A stretch of DNA of 64,000 nucleotides, from NCBI GenBank assembly GCA_963745755.1, contig CAVUYP010000001.1, forward strand, positions 868,001-932,000, given 5' to 3'. Positions 1 to 8,525 of this stretch are shown here, one piece after another (position 1 is the stretch's first letter; each line of letters opens with the position of its first letter). The translations under genes were made by a program, and so were the position numbers. This DNA comes from RHKX01 sp963745755 (GTDB lineage Bacteria; Actinomycetota; Thermoleophilia; Solirubrobacterales; 70-9). The notes under the pieces were generated by a model. It was not told where the DNA came from. It searched no databases and saw only the letters and a program-made list of their open reading frames with translations.

Positions 1-2284
1 GCGCCGCGCCGATCTCGCGCAGCCTGCCGCGCGGCCCGTCCGGCGCCGCCCACGGCGCCAGCCCGAGGAACTCGCGCTTCGGGCCGGCGTAGACGCGGTA
101 GGCGTCCGGGTCCTCGGGCAGGAAGCGGCGGTTGCCGACGTAGTTGCAGCGGGCTCGCGATCGCCCGGCTCGGCGCGGGCCGCGGAGGCCGCGCTGGGTG
201 ATCGCCGTCTGCCCGTCGAACGGCAGATCGGCGAGGTTGCCGACCATGTGCGGCGTCACGTTGTAGTCGAAGTCGACGGTCGGGTCGGCCGCCGCGCGCC
301 ACGTCGACGCCATCCACTCCAGCGGCTGCCACTCGCCCGCGGTCGCCCACTGGCCCGGGTTCGCCTCATCCTGCATGACGAGGTTGGTCCCGAGCGCGTC
401 GAGGCAGTACATGTAGTACCTCGACGTGTCCGCGCAGGGGTCGACGCCGGGGCCCGGGCCCTGACCGAACGGGGTCAGGTCGCCGCCGTCGTAGACGAAC
501 GCCGGCAGGCTCGTCGCAAACGACATCCTCGCCTTCGTCCCCGGGATCCGGTAGGGCCGGACGTTTTCGATCGCGTCCGGACCAGTGCTCGGTCCCGGGG
601 TCAGGCTGATCACGTTCTCGATGCTCGTCAGCGGCACCTTGCGGTTGCTCGCGACGACGTTGCGCAGCGGCCGCGGCCCGTCGGCGGTGACGTTGCGCGG
701 TCCCCACATGAACGCCTCGTTGTAGACCTCGGGACCGGTCGCGACGTAGGCGCTGCCCGGATCGGCGACGTCGGGATCGGCGAACCGCTCGATCTCGGTC
801 GGGTCGACCGACTCGCGGAACTCCGGCTGATCGTTGGAGCCGAGGATGTAGACGTGGTAGCGGCGAGCGAGGTCGCTGAAGGTCTGCATCCAGCCGCGGG
901 CGAACGTGTCGGTGCCGGCGACGAAGGTCTTCGAGAAGCCCGGCACGCCGTCGAAGCGCTGCGCGTAGGCGGCCTCCTGGTCGGCGTAGGCGGCGTCCAG
1001 CGTTCCCAGCGCCACCGCGACGCCGCACGGCGACGGAACCCCCTCGCAGCCGGGGATGGCGCCGGGGTCGGCGAAGATCTTCCGGGTCGGCGCGCCGCGT
1101 GAGCCGGTCGCCAGGGTCATCAGTCCGATGTCCTCGTTGAGCGCGACGACGTTCGGCCGGCGCTTCGCCAGGTGAGGCGCGACGTAGTCGCGGATCAGGC
1201 ACTCGATCTTCGCTCGGAACGACCGGTAGCTGACGACGTTGCGGAGGTCCTGCTTGTACTGCAGGGCGAACACGCGGGGGCCGTTGCCGCGGCGAGCGAG
1301 GTTGACGACCGGCCTGGCTCGGTTGTCGGCGCGGAATCGCCTGCAGGTCGCCTTCGCCGGCGGCCTCGGCGCCGCCGGCCGCGGCGGCTCGACCGACTTC
1401 GCCGCTCGCCGAGCGGTCAGCGGATCGTTGGCGATCAGCGCGTCGGCACCGGCCAGCGTCGCCGCCTTCACCGGCGCCCGCGCGTCGAAGGTGAACGGAA
1501 CGACCCGCAGGCCCTTCGCATGCGCGTCGGCGATCAGCTCCGGGCTGACCGGCCATTGCGGCGAGATCCAGTCGATGCCGTTCGCGTCGGCCACCGAGGC
1601 TGCGATCGAGTTGACGTTCGCGAAGGTCAGAAACGACGTCTCGCTGGTGGCGAAGTAGGGATCCTCGCCGAAGGCGGCGAGGTTGCCGGGCAGGAAGCTC
1701 TGCAGGATCAGGTCGCCGGGCGGGAAACCCGACTTCTTGATCTGGGCTGCGACCCGGAGCGCGAACTCGGGCGGCGATCCGGGGTCGAAGTCGGGATCGG
1801 TCGGGTAGTTGTTGATCTCGAGGTTGACCCCGACCCGCCTGCGTTTGGCGAGCCGCAGGGCCTGGATCATCGTCGGCACCTTGGCGCGCCGCTCGTCGCG
1901 ACGACCGAGATGCCGGGCGAGCTCGTCGGTGCCGATCACGTCGATCTGACAGCCGCTGCGGATCTCGGCCAGGGTCCGCTCGGAGACGAGGCCGGTGCAG
2001 TTCGTGGTCCGCTTCAGCGAAGCGTCGTGCATGATCACCGCGCGGCCGTCGGCGGTGACCCGTGTGTCCATCTCGAGCACGAACCCGGCCCTCGCAGCGC
2101 TCCGGAACGCCGGCAGCGAGTTCTCCCCGTACGCCGGGCGCAGCTCGCCGTGCACCGTCTTCAGCGGGCCGCCGCGGTGAGCGTGCACGTAGGGGGACGC
2201 GGCCGCCGATCCGCCCCAGGCAAGCGCCACGGCGGCCGCTGCAACGGCGGCGGCGATCGCGCGAGCGGCCGGAATCCTCCTCAT
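1..2284 (-). CDS. Secreted glycerophosphodiester phosphodiesterase fused to a nitrilase-like domain (C-terminus cut by window edge)
   Basis: The frame is open from an ATG at 2284 (complement) to the left edge, about 761 codons. Residues 1-29 form a signal peptide (Arg-rich start, Ala-rich core). Next comes a GDPD domain with HAHRGG near residue 34, ENSLPAF, EMDTRVTADG and MHD, the usual metal and catalytic signatures for hydrolysing glycerophosphodiesters to glycerol-3-phosphate. After a short Pro/Arg linker, from about nt 1300 downward, a second domain carries NED, NRKVPLT and YCLDALGTN, which fit the Glu-Lys-Cys triad of carbon-nitrogen hydrolases. Both domains are in one uninterrupted frame, checked at three points. 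The protein is probably exported. The substrate of the nitrilase-like half is unknown, and the combination is uncommon. The 3' end lies outside the window. Confidence 0.85.
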   Translation of the reverse strand, partial: MRRIPAARAIAAAVAAAAVALAWGGSAAASPYVHAHRGGPLKTVHGELRPAYGENSLPAFRSAARAGFVLEMDTRVTADGRAVIMHDASLKRTTNCTGLVSERTLAEIRSGCQIDVIGTDELARHLGRRDERRAKVPTMIQALRLAKRRRVGVNLEINNYPTDPDFDPGSPPEFALRVAAQIKKSGFPPGDLILQSFLPGNLAAFGEDPYFATSETSFLTFANVNSIAASVADANGIDWISPQWPVSPELIADAHAKGLRVVPFTFDARAPVKAATLAGADALIANDPLTARRAAKSVEPPRPAAPRPPAKATCRRFRADNRARPVVNLARRGNGPRVFALQYKQDLRNVVSYRSFRAKIECLIRDYVAPHLAKRRPNVVALNEDIGLMTLATGSRGAPTRKIFADPGAIPGCEGVPSPCGVAVALGTLDAAYADQEAAYAQRFDGVPGFSKTFVAGTDTFARGWMQTFSDLARRYHVYILGSNDQPEFRESVDPTEIERFADPDVADPGSAYVATGPEVYNEAFMWGPRNVTADGPRPLRNVVASNRKVPLTSIENVISLTPGPSTGPDAIENVRPYRIPGTKARMSFATSLPAFVYDGGDLTPFGQGPGPGVDPCADTSRYYMYCLDALGTNLVMQDEANPGQWATAGEWQPLEWMASTWRAAADPTVDFDYNVTPHMVGNLADLPFDGQTAITQRGLRGPRRAGRSRARCNYVGNRRFLPEDPDAYRVYAGPKREFLGLAPWAAPDGPRGRLREIGAA

Positions 2285-2381
2285 CACCCTCTCTCCTCCC
2301 TCCGGGTCGGCGCGAGTCTAGCCGCCGCCGGGTGGAGCGGCGTCACTTGACGCGGCGCCGGTCGCGGCTAGCTTCCCGGCG

Positions 2382-3017
2382 ATGCTGCTCGCGATCGAGA
2401 TCGCCCTCGCCCTTGCACTCGTCGCCGCGGTCGCACTGCAGCTCGCCCTGCCGCGGCTGGCGGCGCGGCGGATCGAGCGGCGCCTGACCGAGTCCGGGGG
2501 CAGCGCCGCGGTCGCGGTCGCCGCCTTCCCGGCCGTTCGCCTGCTCGGCAACGGCGGCGACCGCCTCGTCGTCCGCGGCGCCGGCCTGACGATCGGTCTC
2601 GGCGGCGGCGACCGCCTCGCCGGGCTGGCGGCGCTGGACGGGTTCGCCGCGGTCGACGTCGAGCTCGTCGACCTGCGGGCCGGTCCGTTCGACATCGCCG
2701 CGTTCGTGCTCGTCCGCCGTGACTCCGGCCCCTACGCGATGGCCGCCGAGGGGACCATGACCGGCGCCGAGCTGCTCCGTCACGGCGGCGACTGGCTGCT
2801 GCCCGCGGTGCCCGGAACCGGGTTGATCGGCACGCTCGCCCGCGGCACGCCGTTGGGATCCCGCCCGGTCCCGCTGGCGCTCGAGATCGAGCTCCACAGC
2901 GAGGCGGACGGCCTCCGCGTCGGCGGTGGCGGCGGATCGATCGCCGGCTACCCCGCCGGCCCGATCGCGACGAGCATCGCCGCGGCCGTGGCGCGGCGGC
3001 TCGAGATCGTCCCGTAG
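2382..3017 (+). CDS. DUF2993/LmeA-like membrane-anchored protein
   Basis: 211 residues. An N-terminal hydrophobic segment (about 1-22) is followed by a basic stretch and then a beta-rich domain with the spacing of DUF2993: a helix ending in RIERRL, then AFPAVRLLGNGGDRLVV. Members of this family (LmeA type) are envelope proteins that bind phospholipids or lipoglycans in actinobacteria. The assignment rests on the overall pattern, not on a catalytic motif, so it is moderate. The gene starts 97 bp from the divergent GDPD gene, so the interval probably holds two promoters. The next gene, a secreted lysozyme, suggests an envelope theme. Confidence 0.6.
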   Translation: MLLAIEIALALALVAAVALQLALPRLAARRIERRLTESGGSAAVAVAAFPAVRLLGNGGDRLVVRGAGLTIGLGGGDRLAGLAALDGFAAVDVELVDLRAGPFDIAAFVLVRRDSGPYAMAAEGTMTGAELLRHGGDWLLPAVPGTGLIGTLARGTPLGSRPVPLALEIELHSEADGLRVGGGGGSIAGYPAGPIATSIAAAVARRLEIVP

Positions 3018-3072
3018 GAGCGCGCCGGGCGACGGTGAAAACTATTCGGCCGCTGCCGTGTTGCAGGCAACG

Positions 3073-3834
3073 ATGAGAGATTCCGCGAAGATCACCGCCG
3101 CCGCAATCGCCGTCCTGCTGACCGGCCTACTGGCGCTGCCCGCCGCCGATGCCGCCAAGCGCAAGCCGATCAAGGGCATCGACGTGTCCCGCTTCCAGGG
3201 CAGGATCGCCTGGAACCAGGTCGGCAAGACGAAGATCCGGTTCGCCTTCCTCGCCGCCAGCCGCGGCTCCGGCAGGGACTGCACCGTCGTCCCCGAGGAG
3301 TGCGGCCGCGACCCCTTCTACGCCCGCAACTACGAGAAGGCGAAGGAGGCGGGGCTGCGGGTCGGCGCCTACCACCGCGCCTTCGCGGCCGGGCCGGGCC
3401 GCGACAACGCCAAGCTCGACGCCCGCAAGGAGGCGAACCGGTTCATCGGCGCCGTCGGCAAGGTCCGCCGCAACGACCTCCGCCCCGTCCTCGACGTCGA
3501 GCACCCGTTCAAGCGGCTCGAGGAGCAGACGCTGCGGATCTGGATCCGCACCTGGATGAACAGGGTCGAGAAGAAGCTCGGCGTCAAGCCGCTGGTCTAC
3601 ACGAACAGCTCGAGCTGGCTGGCTACCGGCGACACGACCTGGTTCGCGAACAACGGCTACCCCCTCTGGGTCGCCAACTTCGACGTTCCCCGGCCCAGCG
3701 TCCCGGCCCAGAACTGGGCCGGCAAGGGCTGGACCGTCTGGCAGTACACGAGCAGCGGCCGAGCCCGCGGGATCGACGGCGCCGTCGATCGCAACCGGCT
3801 CAAGAAGGGTTTCGGCAAGCTCAACCCGCGCTGA
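3073..3834 (+). CDS. Secreted GH25 lysozyme (N-acetylmuramidase)
   Basis: 253 residues from the ATG at 3073. An upstream extension is open but lacks coding character, and this start places a clean signal peptide (about 1-28, cleaved near ADA-AK) at the N-terminus. The mature domain begins IKGIDVSRFQG, the usual GH25 opening, and contains VGAYH, the catalytic DxE pair in LDVEH, YTNSSSWL, LWVANFD and WTVWQYTSSG near the end. Together these cover a whole GH25 barrel. The enzyme would hydrolyse the MurNAc-GlcNAc bond of peptidoglycan outside the cytoplasmic membrane. No cell-wall binding repeats are present, so it is a single-domain enzyme. Confidence 0.92.
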   Translation: MRDSAKITAAAIAVLLTGLLALPAADAAKRKPIKGIDVSRFQGRIAWNQVGKTKIRFAFLAASRGSGRDCTVVPEECGRDPFYARNYEKAKEAGLRVGAYHRAFAAGPGRDNAKLDARKEANRFIGAVGKVRRNDLRPVLDVEHPFKRLEEQTLRIWIRTWMNRVEKKLGVKPLVYTNSSSWLATGDTTWFANNGYPLWVANFDVPRPSVPAQNWAGKGWTVWQYTSSGRARGIDGAVDRNRLKKGFGKLNPR

Positions 3835-3870
3835 GCGCAGACCGCCGCGCCGATCTGGCAAGGTGGGCGG

Positions 3871-4359
3871 ATGAGCAGCAACGAAGAACAGGAGATCCAG
3901 GGAGAAGCGATCACCGCCGACGGGCTACGCGAGCTCAAGGCGGAGGTCGAGGAGCTCGAGGGGCCGGGCCGCAAGCAGATGGCGGAGCGGATCAAGGCCG
4001 CCCGCGAGCTCGGCGACCTCAAGGAGAACGCCGACTACCACATCGCCAAGGAGGATCAGGCGCACCTCGAGACGAAGATCAAGCGGCTGCGGATGCGCCT
4101 CCGCGACGCGGTCGTCGTCGAGGTCGGCGATGATCCCGACACCTTCGCCTTCGGCCGTACCGCGGAGGTGCGTGACGACTCCGGCGACACCCACACCTGG
4201 ACCCTGGTCGGCCCGACCGAGGCGGACACGAACGCGGGCCGGCTGTCGGCCGAGTCCCCGGTCGGCCAGGCGCTCCGCGACGGCACGGTCGGAGCGGAGA
4301 TCGTCGTCGAGACCCCGCGCGGGAACCGGACGTTCACGATCAGCAAGCTCGTCGGCTGA
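3871..4359 (+). CDS. greA: Transcription elongation factor GreA
   Basis: 162 residues. The N-terminal antiparallel coiled coil (about 12-85) carries the tip motif GDLKENADY, whose acidic residues enter the RNA polymerase secondary channel and stimulate cleavage of backtracked RNA. The C-terminal half has the FKBP-like GreA domain, with SPVGQALRDGTVGAEIVVETP near the end. It lies 36 bp after the lysozyme gene and 25 bp before a glycosyltransferase gene on the same strand. Length and order match standard GreA. Confidence 0.95.
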   Translation: MSSNEEQEIQGEAITADGLRELKAEVEELEGPGRKQMAERIKAARELGDLKENADYHIAKEDQAHLETKIKRLRMRLRDAVVVEVGDDPDTFAFGRTAEVRDDSGDTHTWTLVGPTEADTNAGRLSAESPVGQALRDGTVGAEIVVETPRGNRTFTISKLVG

Positions 4360-4384
4360 ACGCGGCGGGTCCGCGGCGGCGCCG

Positions 4385-5407
4385 ATGAGGATCCAGCTCG
4401 TCACGCAGATGTGGCCGAGCCCGGAGAACCCGGACCTCGGCAGCTTCCTGGTCCCGCTCGCCGCCGAGTTCGAGCGCCGTGGGCACGAGGTCGAGGTCAC
4501 GGCGATCAGCCGCCGCGGCGGCGCGCCGACGAAGTACGCGAGCCTGGTCGCGAAGTCGGTCGCGGCGGCGCGACGGAGCCGGCCCGACGTCGTCTTCGCC
4601 CACTTCCTGTTTCCCGCCGGGGCCGCCGGCGCGGCGGCGGCGATCGCCGGGCGCTGCCCGCTCGTCGTCATGGCGCACGGCACCGACGTCGACAACCTCG
4701 GGCGGATCAGGGGGGTGCGGGCGGCGACGGCGCGGGTCATCGCCCGCTCCACGGCGGTGATCTCGAACTCGCGCTGGCTGGCCGGGCGCCTCACCGCGTC
4801 GATTCCCGCCGCGGCGGCGAAGATCGAGATCGCCGACTGCGGCATCGACCTCGAGGCCTTCGCCCCCGCCGCCGCAGGGCCGGCTCGCGAGCGGCTCGGC
4901 TGGGACGGCGAAGGGCCGGCGTTCCTCTGCGTCGGATCGCTGATCGAGCGCAAGAACGTGATCCCGCTCGCCGATGCCTTCGCGGCGCTCGGTCGCGGCC
5001 GGCTGGCGTTCGTCGGCGACGGTCCGCTGCGCCCGCAGCTCGAGGGGCGGCCCGGGGTCCGGGTCGTCGGCCGAATCCCGCAGCGCGACGTGCCGGAATG
5101 GGTCGCGGCCTGTGACGTGCTCTGTCAGCCCTCGCAGATCGAGCCGTTCGGGCAGGCGGCGCTGGAGGGAATGGCGATGGAGCGGTCGGTGATCGCGACG
5201 ACCAACGGCGGTCCGCCGGAGTTCGTGCCGCCCGAGGCCGGCGTGCTCGTCGATCCCGACGACGAGTCGGCGCTGGCGGCAGCGCTCGAGCGCGCCGCGG
5301 CGATGCCGGCGCCCAACCACGCCGCCCGCGAGGCGGCGCGACTGCACGACGTCAGGACCGAGGCGGCGAAGATGCTCGCCGTGCTCGAGCGCGCGGCCGG
5401 CCGCTGA
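4385..5407 (+). CDS. Family 4 glycosyltransferase
   Basis: 340 residues from the ATG at 4385. Two Rossmann halves are visible. The N-terminal half has LVTQMWPSPENPDLGSF, the MAHGTDVDN loop and ISNSRWL. The C-terminal half has FLCVGSLIERKN, FVGDGPLRPQL and the E-x7-E donor-binding motif in EPFGQAALEGMA, then TNGGPPEFV. This is the GT-B, GT4 pattern of retaining enzymes that transfer sugars from nucleotide donors. The acceptor cannot be told from sequence, and no polysaccharide cluster surrounds it. It sits 25 bp after greA and may be co-transcribed. Confidence 0.88.
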   Translation: MRIQLVTQMWPSPENPDLGSFLVPLAAEFERRGHEVEVTAISRRGGAPTKYASLVAKSVAAARRSRPDVVFAHFLFPAGAAGAAAAIAGRCPLVVMAHGTDVDNLGRIRGVRAATARVIARSTAVISNSRWLAGRLTASIPAAAAKIEIADCGIDLEAFAPAAAGPARERLGWDGEGPAFLCVGSLIERKNVIPLADAFAALGRGRLAFVGDGPLRPQLEGRPGVRVVGRIPQRDVPEWVAACDVLCQPSQIEPFGQAALEGMAMERSVIATTNGGPPEFVPPEAGVLVDPDDESALAAALERAAAMPAPNHAAREAARLHDVRTEAAKMLAVLERAAGR

Positions 5408-5437
5408 TCTCGCCCCGGGTACGGGGGCGGGCCCGGC

Positions 5438-5659
5438 TCAGTAGCGCTGGTCGGGCGGGTAGCGCGGGTCGGGCGGATCGCCGCCGCCACGGCGGGAAAA
5501 GCCGAACGCATAGACCGCTCCGACGACGAAGGCGATCAGGCCGACGATCATCAGGATCAGGCCGACGACGGTGAGGTCGACGGCGCTCCACTCGTCCTTG
5601 ACCGCATAGCGGAGGATCGCTCCGATCGCGATCAGAAGCAGGCCCATTCCCATCGTCAT
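5438..5659 (-). CDS. DUF6458-like small membrane protein
   Basis: 73 residues with two transmembrane segments (GLLLIAIGAILRYAV and LILMIVGLIAFVVGAVY) and a Gly/Pro/Arg-rich polar tail. The opening MGMGLLLIAIGAILRYAV matches the actinobacterial DUF6458 pattern; function unknown. Either the first ATG or the third-codon ATG could start translation. It is convergent with the glycosyltransferase gene. Confidence 0.75.
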   Translation of the reverse strand: MTMGMGLLLIAIGAILRYAVKDEWSAVDLTVVGLILMIVGLIAFVVGAVYAFGFSRRGGGDPPDPRYPPDQRY

Positions 5660-5755
5660 GTCGTCTACCTCCCGGTCGCGTGGTGCCGTCTGCCCCGGGC
5701 AGGCTACCCGGATCGGAAGACGGGAAACGACGGTCGATCCGGGAGGCGGCGGCGG

Positions 5756-6394
5756 TCAGGCCCGCGAGGCGGCCGGCGCGCGGGAGGCCTCGGCGGCGTC
5801 GCGGGCCGCCTCGAGCAGGGCGCCGACGAGGACGAGGGCGCCAGATCCGACCCCGAACGTCCAGTAGCGCCGGAACCATCGCCGCGCTCTGGCGTCGGTG
5901 GTTGCCGTGCGCATCGTCGCCCGCAGCTGGGTGCGGTCGCCGCCGAGCGGCTCGGCGGCGAGGCAATAGACGGTCTTCGCCCAGCCGGCCGCCGCGAACC
6001 CGGTGAACTCGGCGGGTTCCACCCGCGCGTACTCGATCACCGGCTTCCAGAAGCGGCCGACGAGGCCGAGCGCCAGCTCGCTCCCCTCGCGCTCGCCGAG
6101 CGTCACCCAGTCGCCGTCGGCGACCGGCTCGCCCGCAGCCATCGCCCGCAGGCTGAGCGCCTCGGGCCCCGCCGGCAACCCGCTTCCGCCGAGCAGCCCT
6201 GCCGCGATCTCGGGCAGCGCCCTGGCGGCGCCGAGGACGGCGACGAGCGGCCGCCGCCTGCCGAGGGCGATCATGTCGACGTCGAGCAGCGCCGCCCAGC
6301 TCGTCGCCGCGTCGGCGGCGACGGTGCAGGCGACGCTGTCGGAGAAGTCGAACTCGGGCAGGAACCGCTGCTCGAGGGGCACCCTCTCCGTCAT
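5756..6394 (-). CDS. SRPBCC-like protein with C-terminal membrane helix
   Basis: 212 residues. The central region is a polyketide-cyclase/SRPBCC-like fold with WVTLGEREGSELALGLVGRFWKP, EFTGF, an AKTVYCLAAEPLG strand pair and a T-D-A-R-A-R-R-W-F-R-R-Y-W helix, a pattern common in uncharacterised actinobacterial START-like proteins. A single hydrophobic helix (FGVGSGALVLVGALLEAA) closes the protein. No catalytic residue can be named; such folds usually bind hydrophobic ligands. The start is 13 bp from the stop of the upstream DUF4389 gene on the same strand, suggesting an operon. Confidence 0.65.
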   Translation of the reverse strand: MTERVPLEQRFLPEFDFSDSVACTVAADAATSWAALLDVDMIALGRRRPLVAVLGAARALPEIAAGLLGGSGLPAGPEALSLRAMAAGEPVADGDWVTLGEREGSELALGLVGRFWKPVIEYARVEPAEFTGFAAAGWAKTVYCLAAEPLGGDRTQLRATMRTATTDARARRWFRRYWTFGVGSGALVLVGALLEAARDAAEASRAPAASRA

Positions 6395-6407
6395 CGGCTC
6401 CGCCGGC

Positions 6408-7037
6408 TCAGGGGCGGAGCCGGAACGGCGGGTACTCGTCGGTGACCAGCGCGAGCGCGTACCCGATCACGCGGTTGTGCCAGCGCAGGACGCCCTCGAC
6501 GTAGTCGAACAGACCGCGCGGGTAGCGACCGGTGAAGAGGATCGCGAACCAGGCGATGACGACGGCGAAGAAGACGCCGATGTTGAGGAAGAACAGGACG
6601 ATGTAGTGCGGGATCGCGAGCAGCCACTTGACGAGCGGCATGCCGCGGCTGAGGTCGCTTTCGACGTCGGGGTAGGCGTACTGGAGATGGACGCCCTGCT
6701 CGTCGTCGGTCGCCGGATAGCGGTCGTCCATCAGCAGGGCGTAGACGCCGATCCGGTTGACGAAGCTCTGCAGCTGCAGGTTCCAGTCGAACCACCAGCG
6801 CGGGTACTTCTCGCGGAACAGGATCATCAGCAGCACCGGGATGAACAGCAGGCCGACGCCGCTGACCGCGATCGTCACCGTCGTGTCGCCGACCCCGTCG
6901 TAGGACTCCGAAAAGCCCGTGATCGTCGCCAGCAGGATCGCGATCGGGATCACCATGATGATCCGGAAGAAGCTGGTCAGCCGATCGAGGGCGCGCTCCG
7001 GATAGTCGACCGCGAAGGTCACCGGGTACTCGTTCAT
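6408..7037 (-). CDS. DUF4389 integral membrane protein
   Basis: 209 residues from the ATG at 7037, which has a strong ribosome binding site (GGGGAGGAG) just upstream; this decides the start over a longer open frame. The sequence begins with YPERALDRLTSFFRI and holds four hydrophobic segments, RWWFDWNLQL, YPDVESDLSRGMPLVKWLLAIPH and TGRYPRGLFDYVEGVLRWHNRV, all typical of DUF4389. The role is unknown. It is divergent from the CBS gene at 7188, and the 150 bp between them must hold both promoters. Confidence 0.85.
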   Translation of the reverse strand: MNEYPVTFAVDYPERALDRLTSFFRIIMVIPIAILLATITGFSESYDGVGDTTVTIAVSGVGLLFIPVLLMILFREKYPRWWFDWNLQLQSFVNRIGVYALLMDDRYPATDDEQGVHLQYAYPDVESDLSRGMPLVKWLLAIPHYIVLFFLNIGVFFAVVIAWFAILFTGRYPRGLFDYVEGVLRWHNRVIGYALALVTDEYPPFRLRP

Positions 7038-7187
7038 GTGTCCACTCCTCCCCATTCGGGGCGCTCGCATTGCACTGGCACGGTCAAGCTTCCAAGCGGA
7101 CGCCCGTTTTCCTTCAGTAGCGAGTACCGAGCCGACCGGGCCGTGAGTTCCGATGGACCGCCCATCCGCGGCTCCTAGGTTGACCTC

Positions 7188-7619
7188 ATGAGCACCGAAA
7201 CCGACCCCACCAGCCCCGAGCGAACGCTCCCCGACTGGCTCTCGGGCCGCTACGTCGAGGACTTCGCCAACGTCGGCATCCTCAGCTGCCCCGCCGAGGC
7301 ACCGCTCGAGGAGGTCGCCTGGATGATGGCCGACAACCGCGTCCACGCGGTCGTCGTCGACAACGAGAGCGACGACCCGCCGGTGATCGCCGACACCGAC
7401 CTGATCGCCGCCGCGAGCTCCGGGCACTTCGACGAGCTCTGCGCCCTCGACGTCGCCGGCACCGAGGCGGTCAGCGTCAGCCGCGAGGACACGCTCGAGC
7501 GCGCCACCCAGCTGCTCGCCGAGCACGGCGTCGCCCACCTCGTCGTCCGTGACAACCGCTGGAGCCCGGTCGGCATCCTCTCGACCCTCGACATCGCCCG
7601 GGCGATCTCGGGCCGGTAG
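7188..7619 (+). CDS. Two-CBS-domain protein
   Basis: 143 residues consisting of a tandem CBS pair (about 25-75 and 88-140), with NRVHAVVVD and GVAHLVVRDNRWSPVGILSTLDIARAI as the recognisable beta-alpha units. Such pairs bind adenine nucleotides and often act as energy sensors. There is no attached enzyme or channel domain, so the partner is unknown. A GC-rich palindrome follows the stop codon. Confidence 0.85.
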   Translation: MSTETDPTSPERTLPDWLSGRYVEDFANVGILSCPAEAPLEEVAWMMADNRVHAVVVDNESDDPPVIADTDLIAAASSGHFDELCALDVAGTEAVSVSREDTLERATQLLAEHGVAHLVVRDNRWSPVGILSTLDIARAISGR

Positions 7620-7628
7620 GCCCCGCCG

Positions 7629-7648
7629 GGCCGCCGCCGGCGGCGGCC
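7629..7648 (+). terminator. Perfect GC palindrome after the CBS gene
   Basis: A 20-base perfect inverted repeat (GGCCGCCGCC then its complement) begins ten bases after the stop at 7619. There is no T-run, as is common for hairpin terminators in high-GC actinobacteria. Assigned by position and symmetry only. Confidence 0.45.
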
Positions 7649-7725
7649 GCGGAAAAACGGACGCATGAGGTCCGGAATCTGCGGCCGGCGGCTTCGACGG
7701 CGGCCGCCCTTCGTCATCCTCGGCA

Positions 7726-8481
7726 ATGATGTCCCGATTCGACGTCCTCAATCCGCAGCCGGGCCCGGCCGGGCCGGAGCCGGTCGAGCTGTCCCGGGCG
7801 ATCCTCGAATCGGCGCGCTCGGCGGCGAGCGGACGGGCGGACGGCTCGCGGTCGCCGAGCTCACGGCTGCACGCGGTCGATCCGGCCGCGATCGGCGGCG
7901 ATCGAGCGCGGATCGCCTTCTGGCTCAACCTCTACAACGCCCTGCTGCTCGAGCGCCTGGCCCGCGATCCGATCGCCGGCAGCATGCTCCGCCGTCCGCG
8001 GCTGTTCAGCCGCACCGCCTACGCGGTCGGCGGCCGGCCGTACTCGCTGAACCTGATCGAGCACGGGATCCTCCGCCGCAACCGCCGCCCCCCCTATCAC
8101 CCGCGGCGACCGCTGCGCCGCGGCGATCCGCGCCTGGGGGCGCTGCCCTCGCGCCTCGACCCGCGGATCCACTTCGCCCTCAACTGCGGAGCCCGCTCCT
8201 GTCCGCCGATCCGGCCCTACGCGCCGGCGACGCTCGACGAGGATCTCGAGGCGGCGACCGCCGCCTATCTGGCCGCCGAGAGCGAGGTCGCCGCCGACGG
8301 CCGGGCGGTCGTCCTGCCGCAGCTGATGCGCCTCTACCGGCGCGACTTCGGCGGCCGCGAGGCTCAGCTCGCCTTCACGGCGGTGCGGCTGTCGCTGCCG
8401 GATCCGGCCGGCGGCGCGCCCGGCCCGCGCGTCTCCTACGGGCGCTTCGACTGGACCGCCGCCCCGCAGCGGCGTAGGTAG
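7726..8481 (+). CDS. DUF547 domain protein
   Basis: 251 residues. DUF547 signatures appear in order: RIAFWLNLYNALLLE, a SLNLIEHGILR segment, then DPRIHFALNCGARSCPPIRPY and LDEDLEAA. The conserved His, Cys and Asn in HFALNCGARSCP resemble a cysteine-hydrolase-like centre, though no activity is established for the family. No signal peptide is seen. Two adjacent ATG codons (7726 and 7729) could start translation. It lies 44 bp upstream of the ATPase gene on the same strand. Confidence 0.85.
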   Translation: MMSRFDVLNPQPGPAGPEPVELSRAILESARSAASGRADGSRSPSSRLHAVDPAAIGGDRARIAFWLNLYNALLLERLARDPIAGSMLRRPRLFSRTAYAVGGRPYSLNLIEHGILRRNRRPPYHPRRPLRRGDPRLGALPSRLDPRIHFALNCGARSCPPIRPYAPATLDEDLEAATAAYLAAESEVAADGRAVVLPQLMRLYRRDFGGREAQLAFTAVRLSLPDPAGGAPGPRVSYGRFDWTAAPQRRR

Positions 8482-8525
8482 AAGCACCGGTTGTCGAGCG
8501 GGCCGGCCGCTGGCAGGGTTGGCGG

